A program made the position numbers and the translations under genes. A stretch of 64,000 nt of DNA from Alphaproteobacteria bacterium (GTDB lineage: Bacteria; Pseudomonadota; Alphaproteobacteria; Geminicoccales; Geminicoccaceae): NCBI GenBank assembly GCA_026982705.1, contig JALSGP010000042.1:58693-122692 (forward strand), given 5' to 3'. Below are positions 50,772 through 59,812 of this stretch, one piece after another. The notes under the pieces are model-generated. The model did no database searches, had not been told where the DNA came from, and saw nothing but the letters and a program-made list of their open reading frames with translations. The stretch's first letter is position 1; every line of letters begins with the position of its first letter.

Positions 50772-52678
50772 GGCTCTCCTCCCCGTGCCCGTTCGAAGGC
50801 GGCCAGGAGCCGCCGGTAGCGACCGGCCACCGTCGCCACCACCAGGGCATCCTCCATCTCGCCGGCGAACCAGCACCGGGCCGCGTCGCCCCAGATGGTG
50901 CGGCCGATGGCGAAGCCCCGGACCACCGGGTGGCGGGCGGCGACGGCCACCGCCCGCTCGGCCGCCGCCACCGGCGCATCCAGCCCCAGCAGCAGCACGC
51001 CGCGGCACCAGGGATCGCGGCGTGCCACCACCTCGCCCACCGCCCGCCAGCCGGCGTCGCCGCCGGCATCCGGCAGTTTCCACCAGTCCGGCCGCAGCCC
51101 CCGATCGTACAGCCGCGCCAGCGCCCGCGCCAGCGTGGCGTCGTCCACCGGCAGGCCCGAGCGGCCGGGCACCACCTCCACCAGCAGCTCGTGATCGCTG
51201 CCGTGGCAGGCCTCCTGCAGGGTCAGCAGCGCCTCCTCCTGGGCGCGGCGCAGCGGCTCCGGATCGTCGGGATGATAGAGGACCAGACACTTGACGCACT
51301 GGGTGACGGGCCAGCGCCGCAGATGGGTGCCGAGATCGCGCCCCACGGCGAAGCGGAGCGGCACGCTCCCCGGTTCCTCCACCGGCCGCCCCACCCACAG
51401 CGGGCGGCCGGCGGCATCGGCGAGGATGTCCTCGCCGTAGCGGTCGTCCACCAGCAGCCCCACGTCGTCGCGCCCCTCCGCCACCTCCCGCAGCGCCCGG
51501 TAGACCAGGGCCTTGAAGGCACGGATGGCCTCGCCGTCGCGGCCGCTGGCCGCCGCCAGCGCCTCGAACTGGCTGCGATGGTCGAAGGCGAGGGCGAAGA
51601 GGCGCGGCCAGCGTCCGCGGCGGGTGGTGGCGCGGTGGACGTGGGCGAGCTCGGCGTCCCGGCGCAGCGCCCGGACCCTCACGCCACGCTCGAGAAAGCG
51701 CTCCAGCTCCGGCCGGGTCGGCATGGCCGGCGCGCAGCCGTGACGGGAGACGACGATGGCCCCACAGGCGTTGGCGCGGGCGAGACAGTCGGGGAGGGGG
51801 CGGTCCTCCAGCCAGCCGGAGAGGAAGCCCGCCATGAAGGCGTCGCCCGCGCCCAGCACGTTGTAGACCTCGACGGGAAAGCCGGAATGCCGCACGCCCG
51901 CCTCCGGCACGATCGGCGTGTCGGGCGGATAGGCGACGGCGCCGGCGGCGCCGAGCTTCAGCACCAGGAGCGCATGGGGAGCGAGCTCGCGCAGGCGCAC
52001 CAGCGCCGCCTCCGTCTCCTCGGCCCCACCGGCGATGCGGAACTCCTCCTCGGTGCCCACCACCACGTCGGCGAGAGTCGCCGCCTCCCGCAGCCGCGCC
52101 GTCACCGCCGCGCTCGGCACGTAGCGGACCTCGCCCAGCGCCCGCGGCGTCAGCCCCCACAGCACCGGCCGGTAGTCGATGTCGAGGACGATCCGGGCTC
52201 CGCCCTCGCGCGCCAGCGCCACGGCGCGGCGGGAGAGGGCGGCGAGGCGGGGCTTGGAGAAGTGGGTGCCGGTGACCACGAGGCAGCGGGTGGCCCGCAG
52301 CAGCGTCGGGTCCAGGTCCTCGGGACCGAGGGCGGCGTCCGCGCAGTTCTCGCGGAAGAAGACGAGCGGGAAGGTGTCGCGGTCGCGGATGCCGAGGATC
52401 ACGAGGGCGGTGGGACGCTCCGGGTCCACCCTGACGCCGCGCACCTCGACGCCGTGGCGCATCAGCTCCTCGAGGAGGAAGCGGCCCATGGGCTCGTCGC
52501 CGACGGCGGAGACCAGGGCGCTCCGGAGCCCGAGGCGGGCACAGCCGACGGCGATGTTGGCGGGGCAGCCGCCGAGATACTTGGCGAAACTCGCCACGTC
52601 CTCGAGCCGCCCGCCCCACTGCTCGCCGTAGAGATCCACGCCCACGCGCCCGACCGTCACCACGTCGAGCCGGTTCAT
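50768..52678 (-). CDS. iolC: 5-dehydro-2-deoxygluconokinase fused to DUF2090 aldolase-like domain
   Basis: The protein has 636 residues in two domains. Residues 1 to about 330 are a PfkB kinase: GRVGVDLYGEQWGG, LGGCPANIAVGCARLG, and the anion-hole NVLGAGDAFMAGFLSGW. From about 335 to the end is a DUF2090-type TIM-barrel domain with LFALAFDHRSQFEAL, LLVDDRYGEDIL and CVKCLVLYHPDD. The kinase phosphorylates 5-dehydro-2-deoxygluconate; the DUF2090 domain is proposed to split the product in place of IolJ. No separate IolJ or IolA gene is in the window. First gene of the operon. Confidence 0.94.
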   Translation of the reverse strand: MNRLDVVTVGRVGVDLYGEQWGGRLEDVASFAKYLGGCPANIAVGCARLGLRSALVSAVGDEPMGRFLLEELMRHGVEVRGVRVDPERPTALVILGIRDRDTFPLVFFRENCADAALGPEDLDPTLLRATRCLVVTGTHFSKPRLAALSRRAVALAREGGARIVLDIDYRPVLWGLTPRALGEVRYVPSAAVTARLREAATLADVVVGTEEEFRIAGGAEETEAALVRLRELAPHALLVLKLGAAGAVAYPPDTPIVPEAGVRHSGFPVEVYNVLGAGDAFMAGFLSGWLEDRPLPDCLARANACGAIVVSRHGCAPAMPTRPELERFLERGVRVRALRRDAELAHVHRATTRRGRWPRLFALAFDHRSQFEALAAASGRDGEAIRAFKALVYRALREVAEGRDDVGLLVDDRYGEDILADAAGRPLWVGRPVEEPGSVPLRFAVGRDLGTHLRRWPVTQCVKCLVLYHPDDPEPLRRAQEEALLTLQEACHGSDHELLVEVVPGRSGLPVDDATLARALARLYDRGLRPDWWKLPDAGGDAGWRAVGEVVARRDPWCRGVLLLGLDAPVAAAERAVAVAARHPVVRGFAIGRTIWGDAARCWFAGEMEDALVVATVAGRYRRLLAAFERARGGEP

Positions 52679-52711
52679 GACCGGCGTCTCCCGCTGCCGT
52701 GCCCGCCACGA

Positions 52712-52758
52712 TGAAACACGAATTCCATATTCGGGCAAGCTCTGGAATGCACGTTCCA
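52712..52758. promoter_or_regulatory. Operator pair upstream of the iol operon
   Basis: Two 16-bp palindromic elements lie between the iolR stop and the iolC start: TGAAACACGAATTCCA (52712-52727) and TGGAATGCACGTTCCA (52743-52758). Centre spacing is 31 bp. They share the pattern TGGAAW-N4-WTTCCA with the pair at 53644-53689. Likely binding sites of the adjacent RpiR-family regulator. Confidence 0.75.
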
Positions 52759-52766
52759 GACCCGGC

Positions 52767-53603
52767 TCAGCCCTCCGCCACCAACAGCCGTCCCACCTCC
52801 AGCACCAGGGCCGAGGCCACGGTCATGCTGGCGGCGAGACCGCGGACCCCCTCCACCTCCGGATCGACGACCACCAGCGCCACTTCCGCCTCGCGCACCA
52901 GGGGCGAGAGGGGACCGTCGGTGACGGCCACCACCGGCGCCCCCGCCTGCCGGGCCGCGCCCACCGTCTCCAGCGTCTCCGGCGCGTAGGGCGAGAAGCT
53001 GACGGCGAGGAGTGGACGGTCGGGCCCGAGGGCCGGATGTTCGAGGGCGAGGGTGCCGCCGAGCCCGGCCAGCAGACGGGCGTCGCGGCCGAGGCGGGCG
53101 AAGGCGTAGGCGAGATAGGCGGCGACGGGAAAGCTGCGCCGCATGCCCACCACCGCCAGCGCCGGACGCGCCGCCAGCAGCCGGGCGGCGGCGGTGAGCC
53201 GCTCCTGGAGTTCGGCCGTGGGCATGCGCGCGAAGGCATGGTGGGCGGCGTCGAGGAAGGCGGCGAGCGCGGGCTGCGCCTCGCCCGGTCGCCGGCGCGC
53301 GCGGCGGATGCGCTGGGCATAGGCGGGCAGCCGCGCCACCAGCCGATCGCGGAAGACGCGCTGGAGGGCGCTGAAACCGGGATAGCCGAAGGCCTGGGCG
53401 AAGCGCACCAGCGCCGAAGGGGGCACGCCGATGCGGGCGGCCAGCGCCGCCACCGTCTCCAGGGCCACCTCGTCGGGATGGGCGAGGGCGAATTCGGCGA
53501 TCTGCCTGAGACGGGGGCTCAGCCGCTCGTGCTCGCGGGCGAGCCGCACCCTCAGGTCCTCGTAGTCTCCCGGCGGGGCGTCCCGCCGGCCGATCTCGTT
53601 CAT
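52767..53603 (-). CDS. RpiR-family transcriptional regulator of the iol genes
   Basis: The protein has 278 residues. The N-terminal helix-turn-helix is [20 protein letters not shown] and [21 protein letters not shown]. The C-terminal SIS domain (about residues 125-270, [20 protein letters not shown]) binds a phosphorylated or plain sugar effector. I chose ATG 53603; upstream in-frame ATGs fall inside the operator region. It lies between the iol operon and a divergent CUT2 transporter, each with a matching operator pair, so it probably controls both in response to an inositol catabolite. Confidence 0.92.
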   Translation of the reverse strand: MNEIGRRDAPPGDYEDLRVRLAREHERLSPRLRQIAEFALAHPDEVALETVAALAARIGVPPSALVRFAQAFGYPGFSALQRVFRDRLVARLPAYAQRIRRARRRPGEAQPALAAFLDAAHHAFARMPTAELQERLTAAARLLAARPALAVVGMRRSFPVAAYLAYAFARLGRDARLLAGLGGTLALEHPALGPDRPLLAVSFSPYAPETLETVGAARQAGAPVVAVTDGPLSPLVREAEVALVVVDPEVEGVRGLAASMTVASALVLEVGRLLVAEG

Positions 53604-53643
53604 GCCGTCCTCCGTGGGCCTCCTGGGGGCTTGTGCTCCGCTC

Positions 53644-53689
53644 TGGAATGTGTATTCCATCGATCTGCCCGAATGGAAACAGATTTCCA
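53644..53689. promoter_or_regulatory. Operator pair between the RpiR regulator and the CUT2 transporter
   Basis: TGGAATGTGTATTCCA (53644-53659) and TGGAAACAGATTTCCA (53674-53689) are perfect 16-bp palindromes with 6-bp arms and 4-nt centres. Their centres are 30 bp apart. They sit in the 151-bp divergent gap, where they can act on both promoters. Confidence 0.8.
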
Positions 53690-53754
53690 TCGCGGCGTCC
53701 ACGGGTCAGGCGGGAGCCGCCGGCTCCCGACACGAGGATGGAGGGAAGGCAGCG

Positions 53755-54702
53755 ATGAAGCGTTGGACACGCGTGTTCGCCTCCGCCGTGCTGGCGGCCG
53801 GCGTGGTCGCCGGGACCGCCGTGGCCGGCGAGAACGTCCGCATCGTGGTGGTGACCCACGGTCAGGCCTCGGATCCCTTCTGGAACGTGGTCAAGAACGG
53901 CGTCGACGCCGCCGCTCGCGACATGGCGACCTACGGGGTCGAGGTGGAGTACCGGGCACCCGAGACCTTCGACATGGTCAAGATGGCCCAGCTCATCGAC
54001 GCGGCGGTGGCCTCCCGGCCCGACGGCCTCGCCGTCTCCATCCCCGACGCCGACGCCCTCGGCCCGTCGATCCAGAACGCGGTGGCGGCGGGGATTCCGG
54101 TGGTCTCGCTCAATTCCGGCTCCGACGTGTTCGAGAAGCTGGGCGTGCGGGTCCACGTGGGCCAGACGGAGTTCGAGGCCGGTCTCGGCGGTGGCAAGCG
54201 CATGGCGGCGGCCGGCGTGAAGAAGGCCGTGTGCGTCAATCACGAGGTGGGCAATGTGGCGCTGGACCTGCGCTGCGAGGGCTTCGCCAAGGGCCTCGGC
54301 GGCGAGAGCGAGGTGCTCGCCACCAGCATGGACCCCACCGAGACCCGTAACGCCATCAAGGCCTATCTCGCGAAGAACCCCGACACCGAGGGCATCCTCG
54401 CGCTCGGGCCGGCGGCCGCCGAACCGATCATGCAGGCGCTCGAGGAGCTCGGCCTGCTCGGCAAGATCAAGCTCGCCACCTTCGATCTGTCGCCGGCGGT
54501 GCTCGAGGCGCTGGCCGAAGGGAAGATGCTCTTCGCCATCGATCAGCAGCAGTACCTGCAGGGCTATCTGCCGGTGGTGTTCCTCACCCTCAACGCCAAA
54601 TACGGCCTCATGCCGGCCGGCGTGGTGATGACGGGTCCGGGCTTCGTCACGCCCGAGAACGCCGCGAAGGTGATCGAACTGTCCAAGCAGGGCATCCGCT
54701 GA
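53755..54702 (+). CDS. CUT2-type ABC transporter substrate-binding protein (inositol-like)
   Basis: The protein has 315 residues with a signal peptide (1 to about 24). The periplasmic-binding-protein type 1 fold is seen in [42 protein letters not shown] and [17 protein letters not shown]. It ends [18 protein letters not shown], typical of fructose/ribose/inositol-type binding proteins. Context with the iol operon makes inositol the likely ligand. Confidence 0.93.
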   Translation: MKRWTRVFASAVLAAGVVAGTAVAGENVRIVVVTHGQASDPFWNVVKNGVDAAARDMATYGVEVEYRAPETFDMVKMAQLIDAAVASRPDGLAVSIPDADALGPSIQNAVAAGIPVVSLNSGSDVFEKLGVRVHVGQTEFEAGLGGGKRMAAAGVKKAVCVNHEVGNVALDLRCEGFAKGLGGESEVLATSMDPTETRNAIKAYLAKNPDTEGILALGPAAAEPIMQALEELGLLGKIKLATFDLSPAVLEALAEGKMLFAIDQQQYLQGYLPVVFLTLNAKYGLMPAGVVMTGPGFVTPENAAKVIELSKQGIR

Positions 54703-54710
54703 ACCCGGCC

Positions 54711-54738
54711 GGGGGCCCCGCCACGGTGCGGGGTCCCC
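54711..54738 (+). terminator. Stem-loop between binding-protein and permease genes (CUT2)
   Basis: GGGGGCCCCGC (54711-54721) pairs with GCGGGGTCCCC (54728-54738), an 11-bp stem including one G-U pair with a 6-nt loop, 8 bp after the binding-protein stop. It occupies the same position as the stem-loop in the CUT1 operon. Probably an mRNA-stabilising or attenuating element. Confidence 0.6.
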
Positions 54739-54762
54739 GCGCCCGCCGCGGGAGGTGACGCC

Positions 54763-55868
54763 ATGAGCACGGCCGCACCGGCACCGGTCCGCGACGAGCG
54801 GCTGCGCGAGACGCCCTGGCTGCGACGCCTGTTCTCGCGACCCGAGCTCGGCTCGGTGGCCGGCTTCGTCCTGGTGCTGCTGTTCTTCGCCGTGGTGGCG
54901 GGCGACAGCGGCATGTTCTCCGCCCTGGGCATCGTCAACTTCCTCGAGGTCTCGGCCCAGCTCGGCATCATCGCCGTCGCCGCCGCCATGCTCATGATCG
55001 GCGGCGAGTTCGATCTGTCGGTGGGCTCCATGATCGGCTTCGCCGGCATCGTGGTGGCCCTGCCGGCGGTCGAATGGGGCTGGCCACTGTGGTTGTGCAT
55101 CCTCCTCGCCTTCGCCGTCGCGCTGCTGGTGGGCTTCGTCAACGGCACCATCGTCATGCGCACCGGCCTGCCCTCCTTCATCGTGACGCTGGGCGGGCTG
55201 TTCGTGCTGCGCGGCCTCACCCTCGGCCTCACCCGGCTGCTCACCGGTCGCACCCAGATCCCGGGGCTGCGGGACGTGATGGAGGGCGACCCGCTGGCGC
55301 CCCTCTTCGCCGGCAAGGTGGGACAGGGGACGATGCAGTGGCTGGCGGATGCGGGCTGGATCGCGGCGCGGGCCGACGGCACGCCCCTCGCGAGCGGCAT
55401 TCCCATGTCCATCGTCTGGTGGCTGGCGCTGACGGCGCTGGCCACCTGGGTGCTGCTCCGCACCCGTCTCGGCAACTGGATCTTCGCCTGCGGCGGCGAC
55501 GCCGCCGCCGCCCGCAACGTGGGCGTGCCGGTGGCGCGGGTGAAGACGGGTCTGTTCATGTTCACCGCCACCGCCGCCACCATCTTCGCCCTGGTGCAGA
55601 CCCTCTCCGTGGGTTCCGCCGACGTGCTGCGGGGGCAGCTCAAGGAGTTCGAGGCCATCATCGCCGCCGTCATCGGCGGCTGTCTGCTCACCGGCGGCTA
55701 CGGCTCGGCCATCGGTGCCACCTTCGGGGCGCTGATCTTCGGCACGGTGCAGATGGGCATCTTCTACACCGGCGTGAACACCGACTGGTTCAAGGTGTTC
55801 CTCGGCGTCATGATGCTCGTGGCCGTCCTGTTCAACAACTACGTCCGCCGCAAGGCGACGGAGGCACG

Positions 55869-55872
<4 letters not shown>
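54763..55872 (+). CDS. CUT2-type ABC transporter permease (inositol-like)
   Basis: The protein has 369 residues and about ten membrane segments in the BPD_transp_2 family. [20 protein letters not shown] and [19 protein letters not shown] are family blocks. [22 protein letters not shown] and [21 protein letters not shown] follow (quoted partly: [15 protein letters not shown]). The insertion around residues 160-205 between helices is longer than in RbsC. The stop overlaps the ATPase start (ATGA). Confidence 0.93.
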
Positions 55873-56801
<929 letters not shown>

Positions 56802-56845
56802 GCCCCCGCCCTCGGTGGGCTCCCGCGGTCGCGTGCCGCCGGCCG

Positions 56846-57610
56846 TCACCCGTCGATCCAGCCCCGCCAGCGGTACCACAGCAGCCCCAGCCATTCGTGG
56901 GCGGCGCGATCGAGCTCCCGCCAGCGCCGCGGCATGTCCACCACCGCCGGCCATCCGAGACGGTCCACGCCGATGGGGTCCACCGGCCAGGGGACCACCG
57001 GGAATCCCACCCGACGGAAGGCCGCCACCGCCCTCGGCATGTGCACCGCCGAGGTGACCAGCAGCCAGGTCTCTCCCGGTCCGGGCCGGACGAGTTCGCG
57101 GGCGTAGAGGGCGTTCTCGCGGGTGTTGCGCGAGCGGGTCTCCAGCAGCAGCCGCTCGCGGTCGACGCCGTAGCGGAGGAGAAAGCGCGCCGTCCGCTCC
57201 GCCTCGCTGCATCCCGCGACGAAGCGCCAGCCACCTCCCGTCACCAGCAGACGGGCCTCGGGATAACGCCGCAGCAGCACCAGCGTCTCCACCAGCCGTT
57301 CGGCGGCGTCGTCGAGACGGATGGGACCGTCGTCGCAGGTGGGCTCCGGGCTGGTGAAGCCCCCCAAGAGCACGACGCCGTCCACGCGCGCCGGAGGCGG
57401 CTGCGGCGGCGCGAAGCGGGCCTCCAGGGGCGCGGCGAGGCGGGCGCCCAGCGGCAGCGACCCGGCCGCCAGCAGTCCGCCGAGACCGAGCGCCAGCAGG
57501 ACGGTGCCGGCGCGGGGCGACCACGGTCGCATCAGGAAGCCCAGGACCGCGGTCAGCAGGAGGGCGTGGCTCGGCTGGGCGAGGGTGCGGAACAGTTCGT
57601 AGAGGCTCAC
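56846..57610 (-). CDS. YdcF/SanA-family (DUF218) membrane protein
   Basis: The protein has 254 residues from a GTG in a GTGA overlap with the upstream efflux permease gene. Two N-terminal membrane segments (about residues 10-60) precede the DUF218 domain: VDGVVLLGGF, RLLVTGGGW, RNTRENALYARELV and LVTSAVHMPRAVAAFRR. The domain is linked to cell-envelope functions in ElyC/SanA proteins; the reaction is not established. It is the last gene of the efflux operon. Confidence 0.9.
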   Translation of the reverse strand: MSLYELFRTLAQPSHALLLTAVLGFLMRPWSPRAGTVLLALGLGGLLAAGSLPLGARLAAPLEARFAPPQPPPARVDGVVLLGGFTSPEPTCDDGPIRLDDAAERLVETLVLLRRYPEARLLVTGGGWRFVAGCSEAERTARFLLRYGVDRERLLLETRSRNTRENALYARELVRPGPGETWLLVTSAVHMPRAVAAFRRVGFPVVPWPVDPIGVDRLGWPAVVDMPRRWRELDRAAHEWLGLLWYRWRGWIDG

Positions 57611-58704
57611 GCCAGCCGCCTCCGGAAGACGACGGCCGCCAGCGCCAGGGTCGAGAGCGCGATCACCGCCATGGGCCAGATCTGTCCCCACAGCTCGGCG
57701 AGCCCCAGACCCCGCAGGAACACGCCGCGCACCACCGCGATCATGTAGCGGAGGGGATTGGCGAGGGTGGCGAGCTGCAGCCAGTCGGGCATGTTGGCGA
57801 CGGGCGTGGCGAAGCCGGAGAGGATGGAGGCCGGGGCGGTGAAGAAGAACAGCCCCACCATGGCCTGCTGCTGGGTGCGGGCCAGGGCGGAGATCAGGAG
57901 CCCCACGCCCGCCACCGCCAGGGCGAAGACGGCGAGGGCCAGGACGAGGGTGGCGATGTCACCGCGCAGCGGCACCCCGAACCACCGGACGGCCACGGCG
58001 ACGGTGAAGGCCGCCTGGAGGAGACCGATGAACACCCCCGGCAGCAGCTTGCCGAGGGCGATCTCGGCCGGACGCAGGGGCGTCACCAGGAGCTGTTCCA
58101 GGGTCCCCAGCTCCCGTTCGCGGGCGACGGCGAGGCCCGTCACCCCGATCACCGACACCATGGTGATCATGGCCACCAGGGCCGGCACCACGTACCAGCG
58201 GCTCTCCAGATTCGGGTTGAACCAGGCCCGCACCTCGATCCGCGGGGGCGCCGGCGCCATCGCCGCCGCGGGTGGCCGGAAGTCGGCGACGATACGCTGC
58301 AGGTAGCCCAGGACGGTGAGCGCGGTGTTGGACTGGCGGCCGTCGAGGAGGAGCTGGACCCGCGCCGGCCGCCCCGCCAGGAGATCGCCCGCGAAGCCCT
58401 CGCGGATCCGGAGGACGCCGATCAGGCGGCGGTCGTCGATGGCGGGGCGGATGTCCGCCTCGCGCTCCAGCATCCGCACCGCGAAGGCGGGCGCGCCGGC
58501 GATGCGGGCGGTGAGGGCGCGCGAGAGGGCGGTGCGGTCCTCGTCCAGCACGCCGAGGGCCACCCGGTCGAGATCGAAGCTCGCGGCGTAGGCGAAGATC
58601 ACCAGCTGGATCAGGGGCGGGGCCAGCACCACGATGCGGGCGCGGGGGTCCTGGAGGAAAACCAGCAGTTCCTTGCGCACCAGCGCGAGGAGACGGCGCC
58701 ACAC
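57607..58704 (-). CDS. ABC efflux permease (YbhR-like)
   Basis: The protein has 365 residues of the ABC-2 permease family. A first membrane segment follows LVRKELLVFLQDPRARIVVL, then a large periplasmic domain (about 45-170), and five C-terminal membrane segments with RELGTLEQLLVTPLRPAEIALGK as the coupling region. I chose GTG 58704, since AGGA precedes it directly after the upstream stop; a longer frame would overlap that gene. It pairs with the next permease and the fused ATPase. Confidence 0.9.
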   Translation of the reverse strand: MWRRLLALVRKELLVFLQDPRARIVVLAPPLIQLVIFAYAASFDLDRVALGVLDEDRTALSRALTARIAGAPAFAVRMLEREADIRPAIDDRRLIGVLRIREGFAGDLLAGRPARVQLLLDGRQSNTALTVLGYLQRIVADFRPPAAAMAPAPPRIEVRAWFNPNLESRWYVVPALVAMITMVSVIGVTGLAVARERELGTLEQLLVTPLRPAEIALGKLLPGVFIGLLQAAFTVAVAVRWFGVPLRGDIATLVLALAVFALAVAGVGLLISALARTQQQAMVGLFFFTAPASILSGFATPVANMPDWLQLATLANPLRYMIAVVRGVFLRGLGLAELWGQIWPMAVIALSTLALAAVVFRRRLA

Positions 58705-58708
58705 GGTC

Positions 58709-59812
58709 CTAGTCCAGCCGCTTGCGCAGACCGCGCCAGGCGAGGGCGCCGACACCGGCGGCGAAAAGGGCGAGGACGGCGAGATCGCGCGTCAGCACCG
58801 AGGCCACGTCGCCGGCGAGGAAGAGGGTCTGCTGGACCTCCACGTACCAGCGCGCCGGCACCAGCACCGTCAGGAGCCGCAGCCAGCCGGGCATGCTGCG
58901 GATGTCGAAGAGGAAGCCCGAGAGCATGAAGCTCGGCAGCAACGAGGCGTAGAGGGCCACCTGGGCGGCCACGAACTGGTTGCGGGTGGCGCCGGAGACG
59001 GCGAGGCCGAAGCCGGCGGAGACGGCCATGAAGAGCAGCGAGGCGAGGGCGAAGGCGGCGAGCGATCCCCGCAGCGGCACCCCGAAGACGAGGACCGCCG
59101 CCGCCGCCACCACGGCGCTCGCGGCGAGTCCCATGAGCAGATAGGGGAGGAAGGCGCCGAGGAAGATCTCGAGGCGGCGGGCGGGCGTGGCGAAGAGTGC
59201 CTCCATGGTCCCCCGCTCCCAGCCGCGGGCCACCACCATGGCGGTGAGCAGGGCGCCCGTCAGGGTGAGCACCACGGCGGTGAGCCCCGGCACCAGGAAG
59301 TGGCGGCTGTCGGCGGCGGTGTTGAACCAGAGGCGGCTCTCCACCGTCACCGCCGGCGGCGGCAGGCCGAGACGCATGCCCCACAGTGCCAGCACCGCCC
59401 GCAGATAGCCCTCGGTGAGGCGGGCCGTGTTGGCGTCGACACCGTCCAGCAGGATCTGCACGCGGGCGGTGCCGGCGGCGAGGCGGCCGGCGAATTCGTC
59501 GTCCAGCGCCACCACCGCCCGCAGCGCGCCCCGGGTGAGGCGCGCCTCGGCCGTCCGCCGGTCGCGCACCACCTCCACCCGGAAGGCTGAGGATCCGGCC
59601 AGTGCCGCCACCAGTTCGTCGGTGGCGGCGGAGCGTACCGGGATCACCACGGCCACCTCCAGACGGCGCGGGTCCAGCGACACGCCCCAGCCGATGAGCA
59701 CCAGCAGCAGGGTGGGCAGCAGGAAGGCGATGGCGAAGCTGGAGCGGTCGCGGAGGATCTGCAGCCACTCCTTGCGCAGCAGCGCTCCGAGACGACGGAT
59801 CCCGTCCCTCAC
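58709..59812 (-). CDS. ABC efflux permease (YbhS-like)
   Basis: The protein has 367 residues, homologous to the downstream permease. LLRKEWLQILRDRSSFAIAF precedes the first membrane segment; a periplasmic domain with LLDGVDANTARLTEGYL follows, and GWERGTMEALFATPARRLEI is the coupling helix region. The two permeases presumably form a heterodimer. The GTG start overlaps the ATPase stop (GTGA). Confidence 0.92.
   Translation of the reverse strand: MRDGIRRLGALLRKEWLQILRDRSSFAIAFLLPTLLLVLIGWGVSLDPRRLEVAVVIPVRSAATDELVAALAGSSAFRVEVVRDRRTAEARLTRGALRAVVALDDEFAGRLAAGTARVQILLDGVDANTARLTEGYLRAVLALWGMRLGLPPPAVTVESRLWFNTAADSRHFLVPGLTAVVLTLTGALLTAMVVARGWERGTMEALFATPARRLEIFLGAFLPYLLMGLAASAVVAAAAVLVFGVPLRGSLAAFALASLLFMAVSAGFGLAVSGATRNQFVAAQVALYASLLPSFMLSGFLFDIRSMPGWLRLLTVLVPARWYVEVQQTLFLAGDVASVLTRDLAVLALFAAGVGALAWRGLRKRLD

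Noticed and set aside
56802..56845. Missing gene between the CUT2 ATPase and the YdcF-family gene
   Set aside because: Only 44 bp separate the two convergent stops; no room for a gene and no clear hairpin.
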